From assembly GCF_016598485.1 (NCBI RefSeq), contig NZ_JAEMUW010000039.1, positions 1 to 35,771 of the forward strand: 35,771 nt of DNA, written 5' to 3'. Each line of letters opens with the position of its first letter. Position 1 is the stretch's first letter. Source of the stretch: Micromonospora coerulea (GTDB taxonomy: Bacteria > Actinomycetota > Actinomycetes > Mycobacteriales > Micromonosporaceae). Below the pieces are notes generated by a model. It made no database searches. It was not told the origin of the DNA and saw nothing but the letters and a program-made list of their open reading frames with translations. A program made the translations under genes and the position numbers. Of the stretch, positions 30,848 to 35,771 are shown piece by piece.

Positions 30848-31696
30848 TTGACCACCGATGTTCCCGGCACCGCGACGGAACCGGTCCACCCCAGCGACCG
30901 GATCGACACCTCGGTGCCGCATCCCGCCCGCCGCTACAACTACTGGCTGGGCGGCAAGGACAACTTCCAGGCCGACCGGGAGTCCGGGGACGCGTTGGCG
31001 GAGCGTTTTCCGACCATCCGGATCAGCGCCCTGGAGAACCGCCGGTTCCTCCAGCGTGCCGTCGGCCACCTCGCCCGCTCCGCCGGCATCCGGCAGTTCC
31101 TCGACATCGGCACCGGCATCCCGACCGCCGACAACACCCACGAGGTGGCCCAGGCGATCGACCCGACCGCCCGGGTCGTCTACGTGGACAACGACCCGAT
31201 CGTGCTGGCCCACGCCCGGGCCCTGCTGACCAGCTCGGCCCAGGGCGCGACCGCCTACATCGACGCCGACCTGCGCGACCCGGACCGGATCCTCGGCCAC
31301 CCCGACCTGCGGCGGACCCTCGACCTGTCCCAGCCGGTGGCGCTGATGCTGGTCGCGGTGCTGCACTTCGTGCCCGACGGTGACGACCCGTACGGCGTGG
31401 TCACCAGGCTGCTGGACGCGCTGCCGTCCGGCAGCTACCTCGCCGCCTCGCACGTAACCTACGACTACCTGCCGCCGCAGCTGGCCGAGGAGGCGAGGGG
31501 CGCGGCCCGGGGTGGCGGCCCGCACGGGGTGATCAACCTGCGCGGCCTGGACGAGTTCAGCCGCTTCTTCGACGGCCTGGAGGTGGTCGAGCCGGGCATC
31601 CGCTCGGTCGCCGAGTGGCGCGCCGAGGGCGAGCCGCAGCCGCGTCCCTCGGTCGTCGAGGTCAGCATGTACGGCGGGGTCGCCCGCAAGCCCTGA
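30848..31696 (+). CDS. DUF574 SAM-dependent methyltransferase
   Basis: 282 residues, the actinomycete Methyltransf_19 (DUF574) family: VPHPARRYNYWLGGKDNF and DRESGD near the start, RQFLDIGTGIPT as motif I, VVYVDNDPIVLAHARALL and MLVAVLHFVPD later. Substrate is not established for the family; members are abundant in actinomycetes and often sit next to DUF397/XRE genes, as here. The start is TTG (30848) with GGAGG 7 nt upstream; no ATG or GTG fits. A strong 12-bp stem terminator follows the gene. Confidence 0.85.
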   Translation: MTTDVPGTATEPVHPSDRIDTSVPHPARRYNYWLGGKDNFQADRESGDALAERFPTIRISALENRRFLQRAVGHLARSAGIRQFLDIGTGIPTADNTHEVAQAIDPTARVVYVDNDPIVLAHARALLTSSAQGATAYIDADLRDPDRILGHPDLRRTLDLSQPVALMLVAVLHFVPDGDDPYGVVTRLLDALPSGSYLAASHVTYDYLPPQLAEEARGAARGGGPHGVINLRGLDEFSRFFDGLEVVEPGIRSVAEWRAEGEPQPRPSVVEVSMYGGVARKP

Positions 31697-31714
31697 GTCC
31701 CACCGCGGTCGCGC

Positions 31715-31742
31715 GGCCCGGTCGGCGGATGCCGACCGGGCC
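31715..31742 (+). terminator. Strong 12-bp stem-loop terminator
   Basis: GGCCCGGTCGGC (31715-31726), GGAT loop, GCCGACCGGGCC (31731-31742): a perfect 12-bp stem 18 nt after the DUF574 stop. T-poor downstream sequence (GAGGTCGTTTCC), the I-shaped type common in actinomycetes. It isolates the LacI promoter. Confidence 0.6.
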
Positions 31743-31762
31743 GAGGTCGTTTCCGGTGTCGA

Positions 31763-31792
31763 TTGACCAACCACGACCCGTCTGGGTAGTCT
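31763..31792 (+). promoter_or_regulatory. Promoter of the LacI-family gene
   Basis: TTGACC (31763-31768), 18 bp, TAGTCT (31787-31792). Predicted start near 31799, inside the first operator-like palindrome. Confidence 0.5.
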
Positions 31793-31821
31793 CTGAATCG
31801 ATCCAGACTGAATCGATTCAG
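31793..31821. promoter_or_regulatory. Tandem LacI-type operators (autoregulation)
   Basis: CTGAATCGATTCAG (31808-31821) is a perfect 14-bp palindrome with the central CG of LacI-family operators. A near-copy CTGAATCGATCCAG (31793-31806), one mismatch, lies 15 bp upstream and overlaps the predicted transcription start. Binding here by the regulator encoded next would repress its own promoter. Confidence 0.6.
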
Positions 31822-31832
31822 AAGGGGGCGCG

Positions 31833-32888
31833 GTGAAGCCGACTCTGCAGGACGTGGCGAACGCGGTGGGGGTGTCCCGGAGCACCGTCTCCAACGCCTA
31901 CTGCCGCCCCGACCAGCTCTCCGCCGCGCTCCGGGAGCGGATCCTCGACGCCGCGCGCCAGCTCGACTACCCCGGGCCCAACCCGACCGCCCGGTCGCTG
32001 CGCCGCGGCTTCGTCGGGGCGATCGGCGTGCTCTTCACCTCTCAGCTGTCGTACGCCTTCACCGACCCCTTCGCGGTGCGCTTCCTGGCCGGGCTCAGCG
32101 GCGCCGCCGAGCGGCACGGCAGCGCCCTGCTGCTGGTGCCGCTGCCCGACGATCCGGCGCGGGCCCGGGCCGCCGTGGAGAACGCCGCGGTCGACGGCTT
32201 CTGCGTCTACTGCGTCGGCAACGAGGAGTGGGCGCTCGACGCCATCCGCCGCCGGGCGCTGCCCTACGTCACCACCGCCGCCCCCGAGGAGGCCCACCCG
32301 GCGCACCGCTACGTCGGCATTGACGAGCGGGCCGCCGCCCGTACGGTCGCTGAGCACGTCGCCGCCCTCGGGCACCGGCGGGTGGCCCTGCTCGGCGACA
32401 CGATGCTGCCCGACGCCCCACCCGGACCGCTGCGGCTGGCCGCCCCGGCGGACGTCCCGCACCCCACCACCCGCGGCCGGCTCGCCGGCTTCGCCGACGC
32501 GTTCGCCGCCCTCGGCGTCGACTGGTCGGACCTCACCGTGCTCAACGCCACCGGCAACAGCCGCGCCGCCGGCGCCGCCGCGGTGGCCGCCACGCTGACC
32601 GGCGACGATCCGCCCACCGCCGTCCTCGCCTGCTCCGACGTGCTCGCCCTCGGCGTGCTCGACACGCTCGCCGAGGCCGGGCCGCGCCTGGCGCGTCCCG
32701 TCTCGGTCACCGGCTTCGACGACATCGCCGAGGCCGCCGCGGCCGGGCTCACCACCGTCCGGCAGCCAGCCGAGGAGAAGGGGCGGATCGCCGCCGAACT
32801 CCTCCTCGCGCCCCCGGCCGATCCGGCCGCCGGGCACGTCCTGCTCGACACCGCCCTCGTCGTCCGCACCTCCACCCGCCCCGCCTGA
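31833..32888 (+). CDS. LacI-family transcriptional regulator
   Basis: 351 residues. Residues 1-50 are a LacI helix-turn-helix (TLQDVANAVGVSRSTVSNAY) with hinge helix PNPTARSLRRG; the rest is the periplasmic-binding-protein-like sensor (VDGFCVYCVGNEE, YVGIDERAAARTVAEHV, PVSVTGFDDIAEA). An Asp/Pro-rich insertion (GDTMLPDAPPGPLRLAAPA) sits in the effector domain. GTG start with GAAGGGGG upstream. Two operator-like palindromes lie in its promoter, so it is probably self-repressed; other targets are unknown, though half-sites at the carbohydrate locus share GAATCGA. Confidence 0.9.
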   Translation: MKPTLQDVANAVGVSRSTVSNAYCRPDQLSAALRERILDAARQLDYPGPNPTARSLRRGFVGAIGVLFTSQLSYAFTDPFAVRFLAGLSGAAERHGSALLLVPLPDDPARARAAVENAAVDGFCVYCVGNEEWALDAIRRRALPYVTTAAPEEAHPAHRYVGIDERAAARTVAEHVAALGHRRVALLGDTMLPDAPPGPLRLAAPADVPHPTTRGRLAGFADAFAALGVDWSDLTVLNATGNSRAAGAAAVAATLTGDDPPTAVLACSDVLALGVLDTLAEAGPRLARPVSVTGFDDIAEAAAAGLTTVRQPAEEKGRIAAELLLAPPADPAAGHVLLDTALVVRTSTRPA

Positions 32889-32899
32889 AGGAGCCGACC

Positions 32900-33103
32900 A
32901 TGGAACAGTCCACCGCTTTCATCCTCGCCGTCGACGCGGTGACCCGACACGTGAACTCCGCCCGGCCCGACGCGCCCGTCCGCCCCGACCGTCCCCGGTC
33001 GGCGCCGCTGGCACCCACCCGGCTGGCCGCCGCCGGTGCCCTGCGCCGGCTCGCCGACCTGATGGAGCCCCGGCCCGCGGTGCTGCCGCCCACCTGCTCC
33101 TGA
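32900..33103 (+). CDS. Small hypothetical protein, 67 aa
   Basis: 67 residues starting MEQSTAFILAVDAVTRHV, with a Pro/Arg-rich middle (RPDAPVRPDRPRSAPLAP) and helix LAAAGALRRLADLMEP. AAGGAG lies 7 nt before the ATG, and the gene begins 11 bp after the LacI-type gene, so it is almost surely in that operon. No membrane segment, no known domain. It may be a small partner of the regulator, but nothing in the sequence shows this. Confidence 0.6.
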   Translation: MEQSTAFILAVDAVTRHVNSARPDAPVRPDRPRSAPLAPTRLAAAGALRRLADLMEPRPAVLPPTCS

Positions 33104-33127
33104 GCCCCGCCGCAGCTGACCCGCCCC

Positions 33128-33145
33128 GGGTGGCCCGCGCCACCC
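33128..33145 (+). terminator. Hairpin after the LacI operon
   Basis: GGGTGGC-CCGC-GCCACCC forms a 7-bp stem 25 nt after the small gene. No T run; plausible weak terminator. Confidence 0.35.
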
Positions 33146-33239
33146 AGGCGGTGTCGGATCACCCCAACCGGGGGCGGCGAGGCCCGAACCGGGCACCGGG
33201 GTTGGGGACGGCGGCGGTGGGCAGGCAGACTGGGGCACC

Positions 33240-34688
33240 ATGTCGCCGTTCACGCCCACACTGCGGTTGCACGATCGGTACGTCCTGCGCGAGCGCATCG
33301 GCCTCGGCGGGATGTCCGAGGTGTGGCGAGCCGACGACGAGGTGCTGCACCGCCCCGTCGCGGTGAAGGCCCTCGCGACGCAGCTCGCCGCCGACCCGCA
33401 GCTGCGTGCCACCATCCAGCGGGAGGCCCGGGCCGCCGCCCGGCTCACCCACCCGAACGTCACCCAGGTGTACGACTACGGCGAGGCGACCCTGCCCGAC
33501 GGGTCGCTGATGCCGTACCTGGTGATGGAGCTGGTGGAGGGGCGGACGCTGGCCGATCGGCTGACCACCGGCCCGCTCGCCTGGCCGGAGGCCGTCCGGG
33601 TGGCCGGTCAGGTGGCCGCCGCCCTCGCCGCGGCGCACCGGATCGGCGTGGTGCACCGGGACGTCAAGCCGGGCAACGTGATGCTCACCGAGACCGGCGC
33701 CAAGGTGCTCGACTTCGGCATCGCCACCCTGGCCGGGCCGCGCCACCCCCTCGCCGGGCAGACCGGCGAGCTGATGATGGGCACCCCCGCCTACTTCGCC
33801 CCGGAGCGGATGACGCCCGGCCCGGCCAACCCGGCCAGCGACGTCTACACCCTGGGCGCGCTGCTCTACCGCACCCTCACCGGCCGGGCCCCGCTGCCCG
33901 TGCAGACCTGGGAGGACGTGCTCGACGTGCAGGCCCGGCGTACCCCCGTGCCGCCGCTGCGCGTCTCCGGGCTGCCCGCCGACATCGCCGAGCTCACCCT
34001 GGCCTGCCTGTCGCCGGACCCGGCCCGCCGGCCCACCGCGGCCCGGCTCGCCACCCGGTTCGGCGCGGGGCAGCCGGCCGACCCACCGACGGCGATCCTG
34101 CCCACGCTCGCCCGGCCGGAGCATCCGCCGACGCTGATCGAGCGAGCGCCGGCCGCCGTCCGTCCGGTGCCGGCGGCGGTGCCGCAACGGCCGGCGGCCC
34201 GATCCAACCGGCTGCTCGGCGTGCTGGTCGCGGCCGGCGTCGCGCTGCTGCTCGGCCTGGTCGGCATGCTCGCCCTGGACGACTCGGGGAACCCCCCGGC
34301 CGCCCAGCGGACCACCGAGGCCCCGGTCCCGGAATCCACCGCGGAATCCTCCGGTCCGGCCGAGTCGGCCACCGCCGAGCCCTCCGCCCCCACCACCGCG
34401 CCGGCGCCGGTCACCCTGCGCCAGCTCGCGGCCGCGTTCGCCGACGTGCTCGCCGACGCGGAGTCCCGGGGCGAGATCGACCGGGACACCGCCAGGGACC
34501 TGCGGGAGAAGGCCGCCGAGCTGGACCGGGGCAAGCCGAAGGACCGCGCCAAGCGGCTCGCCGAGCTGCGCGAGCGGGTGGCCGACGCGGCCGACGACGG
34601 GCGGATCGGCACCGACACCGCCGCCCGACTGCAGGACCTGCTGACCGCGTACGCGCAGTCGCGGGGTGGCCGCGGCGACGAGGGCTGA
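33240..34688 (+). CDS. PknB-type transmembrane Ser/Thr protein kinase
   Basis: 482 residues. Kinase domain ~10-270: Gly loop GLGGMSEVW, ATP-binding K43, catalytic D141 in HRDVKPGNV, DFG at D158, and APE-like APERMTPGP. A Pro-rich juxtamembrane linker leads to one membrane helix (about 324-346: LLGVLVAAGVALLLGLVGML). Outside is a Thr/Pro/Glu/Ser-rich spacer and a charged helical C-terminal domain instead of PASTA repeats, so the signal sensed is unknown. CAGACT ends eight nt before the ATG with no Shine-Dalgarno. A stem-loop terminator follows. Confidence 0.9.
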   Translation: MSPFTPTLRLHDRYVLRERIGLGGMSEVWRADDEVLHRPVAVKALATQLAADPQLRATIQREARAAARLTHPNVTQVYDYGEATLPDGSLMPYLVMELVEGRTLADRLTTGPLAWPEAVRVAGQVAAALAAAHRIGVVHRDVKPGNVMLTETGAKVLDFGIATLAGPRHPLAGQTGELMMGTPAYFAPERMTPGPANPASDVYTLGALLYRTLTGRAPLPVQTWEDVLDVQARRTPVPPLRVSGLPADIAELTLACLSPDPARRPTAARLATRFGAGQPADPPTAILPTLARPEHPPTLIERAPAAVRPVPAAVPQRPAARSNRLLGVLVAAGVALLLGLVGMLALDDSGNPPAAQRTTEAPVPESTAESSGPAESATAEPSAPTTAPAPVTLRQLAAAFADVLADAESRGEIDRDTARDLREKAAELDRGKPKDRAKRLAELRERVADAADDGRIGTDTAARLQDLLTAYAQSRGGRGDEG

Positions 34689-34689
34689 G

Positions 34690-34714
34690 CCGGCCCGGAG
34701 GCTGACCGGGCCGG
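34690..34714 (+). terminator. 9-bp stem-loop after the kinase gene
   Basis: CCGGCCCGG (34690-34698), 7-nt loop AGGCTGA, CCGGGCCGG (34706-34714), directly after the kinase stop. No T tract. It may serve both convergent genes. Confidence 0.55.
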
Positions 34715-34779
34715 GTCAGGCCAGGTGCACCGGGTCGCCGAGCAGCGACTTCACCGCCGGATCCCGACCAGCCGGCCGC

Positions 34780-35436
34780 TCATCCGGCCGACAGCGCACG
34801 GACCAGCGCGGTCGCCTCGGCCAACCGCGCGGCGTCGAGCGGGCCGGTCTCCGCGCGCAGGGTGGCCGCCCGCGCCAGCAGCCGCGCCGGCCCGGTGGCG
34901 GCCAGGTACCCGACCAGCAACTCGCGCGCCGGCGTCGACAGCGGCGTGTCCCGGTCCGTGGCCACCTCGGCGAGGATGAGCGCGGTCATCGCCGTGTCCA
35001 GCTCGGCCGGCCCCTCGGTCGCGTTGGCCCAGTCGATGACGACCGGGCCCGCCGGGGTGAGGACCACGTTCTCCGGGTGCAGATCCAGGTGCAGGATCCG
35101 AACGTCGGGATCGGACGAGCGTGCGGCGGGCAGCGCGTGCAGCCGCGCATGCAGGTCGGCGAGCAGGCGTGCCCCGTCCGTCGTGTCGACGTCGCCCCGG
35201 ACGTACGCCTCCGCCAGCGTCGGACCGACCAGCCGCTCCAACACCAGGTCCGGCCCGTCCGCACGGTGCACCGCCGGCACCGGATAGCCGGACCCCCGCA
35301 GGTGCCGCATGACCTCGGCCTCGGCCGCGACGTCGCCGCCGGCGCGGTAGCGGCGCAGCACCCGCCGGTCGTCCACGAGGTACACGTCGGCGGTCCGGCC
35401 GGAGGCGAGCAGCGCGGGGACAGTCACCGGCCTCAC
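34780..35436 (-). CDS. Aminoglycoside-phosphotransferase-like kinase, short form
   Basis: 218 residues. Compact APH-fold kinase: VYLVDDRRVLRRY replaces the usual Gly/Lys strand, catalytic loop HLDLHPENVVL and metal-binding VVIDWANA are intact. The short length and HLDLHPENV are typical of small actinomycete phosphotransferases of unknown substrate; resistance cannot be inferred. First GTG (35436) is used, but a minus-strand TAACGT (35435-35440) would start transcription near 35427, where a second in-frame GTG lies, so the protein may be three residues shorter and leaderless. Convergent with the Ser/Thr kinase. Confidence 0.75.
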   Translation of the reverse strand: MRPVTVPALLASGRTADVYLVDDRRVLRRYRAGGDVAAEAEVMRHLRGSGYPVPAVHRADGPDLVLERLVGPTLAEAYVRGDVDTTDGARLLADLHARLHALPAARSSDPDVRILHLDLHPENVVLTPAGPVVIDWANATEGPAELDTAMTALILAEVATDRDTPLSTPARELLVGYLAATGPARLLARAATLRAETGPLDAARLAEATALVRALSAG

Positions 35437-35771
35437 GTTAGCCGCCGTCCGTCCGGCCGTCCGTCCCCGCTCGCCCCAGCTCTGACATGGTCGGGGTTCG
35501 CCCGTGGGCGGCGGCTGGCCGCTCAGGGGCCTGATCGACTCCGGGTGGGCGATGTGGCGGGTGTCGGGTGGGCGCCGGATACTGCCAGGTCGGCGATGTC
35601 GTGCCGGGTGTCCGGTTCGCGCCTGCCGGGGTGCGCGGTCTGGGTCTGATGTCCGGTTTCAGGGTGTGACCGCTGGCATCCGTAGGCCGGAATCGTGGCG
35701 GGGCCGGGGTCGTTACATTCACCGTGCGACTGAGTAGCTGGCCCGCTCCACCGGGCCGGTGACCGGGCCCC
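35437..35771. other. Intergenic tail, no convincing gene
   Basis: 335 bp at the window end. Frames on both strands are open but show no conserved motif, no ribosome binding site and odd composition (many Pro, Arg, Trp). The stretch holds a degenerate direct repeat (35544-35575 and 35588-35623) and a short A+T-richer patch CGTTACATTC near 35710 that might belong to a promoter for a gene beyond the edge. Confidence 0.5.
35544..35623. repeat. Degenerate direct repeat
   Basis: GGTGGGCGATGT...GGGTGTCGGGTGGGCGCC (35544-35575) recurs as GGTCGGCGATGT...GGGTGTCCGGTTCGCGCC (35588-35623). The copies are about 44 bp apart start to start with several differences and a small insertion. Confidence 0.5.

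Noticed and set aside
12033..31696. Several methyltransferases plus an AlaRS-like gene as a biosynthetic gene cluster
   Set aside because: The methyltransferases are scattered, divergent and unrelated, and no synthase, carrier protein or exporter is present.
34715..34779. Minus-strand peptide ending KSLLGDPVHLA as a gene fragment
   Set aside because: Looks coding-like but is under 30 codons, overlaps the end of the APH-like gene and has no start or known relative.

Overview
The window is very G+C-rich, almost fully coding DNA with GTG and TTG starts, short intergenic gaps and strong codon-position bias. It carries families typical of filamentous actinomycetes: EccB, PknB-type kinase, DUF397/XRE/DUF574 triad, DUF2267, PucR, and an ABC sugar importer without its own ATPase. 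I infer a Micromonosporaceae-like chromosome (Micromonospora or a relative); this rests on gene content and style, not on a marker gene. No rRNA, tRNA, CRISPR array, transposase or phage gene was seen.

Layout. 0-3.8 kb: a PucR-type regulator divergent from a flavin/2Fe-2S reductase and a membrane acyl desaturase, a self-contained desaturation system. 3.8-4.7 kb: a secreted class 2 lipase. 4.78-7.77 kb: the most unusual part. A truncated alanyl-tRNA-synthetase paralogue (catalytic and tRNA-acceptor portion only) is preceded by a 21-residue leader ORF with eight Ala codons, a terminator hairpin ending in CCTTTT, a possible antiterminator, and a hairpin burying the Shine-Dalgarno; a AAA ATPase follows. 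7.8-9.6 kb: a FadE5-like acyl-CoA dehydrogenase. 9.8-15 kb: a small membrane protein, a spermidine-synthase-like protein, an alcohol dehydrogenase with a terminator-like hairpin in its leader, two methyltransferases and an orphan EccB.

15.0-22.3 kb: a divergent carbohydrate locus. Leftward: lipoprotein binding protein, two permeases and a PAP2-like membrane protein. Rightward: dehydrogenase, TIM-barrel isomerase and GH63-like glycosidase. Nearly every junction overlaps by 1-4 nt. It looks like uptake and oxidative breakdown of a small glycoside through a shared ATPase encoded elsewhere.

22.4-28.6 kb: DinB/maleylpyruvate isomerase-like protein, two Nudix hydrolases, a DUF2267 protein behind a stress-sigma-like promoter, a serpin-like protein, a methyltransferase, an orphan PemK/MazF-like protein and an APH-type kinase. 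28.6-31.7 kb: a diguanylate cyclase and the DUF397-XRE-DUF574 triad. 31.7-35.4 kb: a LacI regulator with two operator-like palindromes in its own promoter, a 67-residue protein, a membrane Ser/Thr kinase and a second APH-type kinase. The last 335 bp hold no convincing gene.

Across the window about eight starts without a clear Shine-Dalgarno have a TAnnnT/CAnnnT hexamer ending 6-8 nt before the start codon, as expected for leaderless mRNAs.
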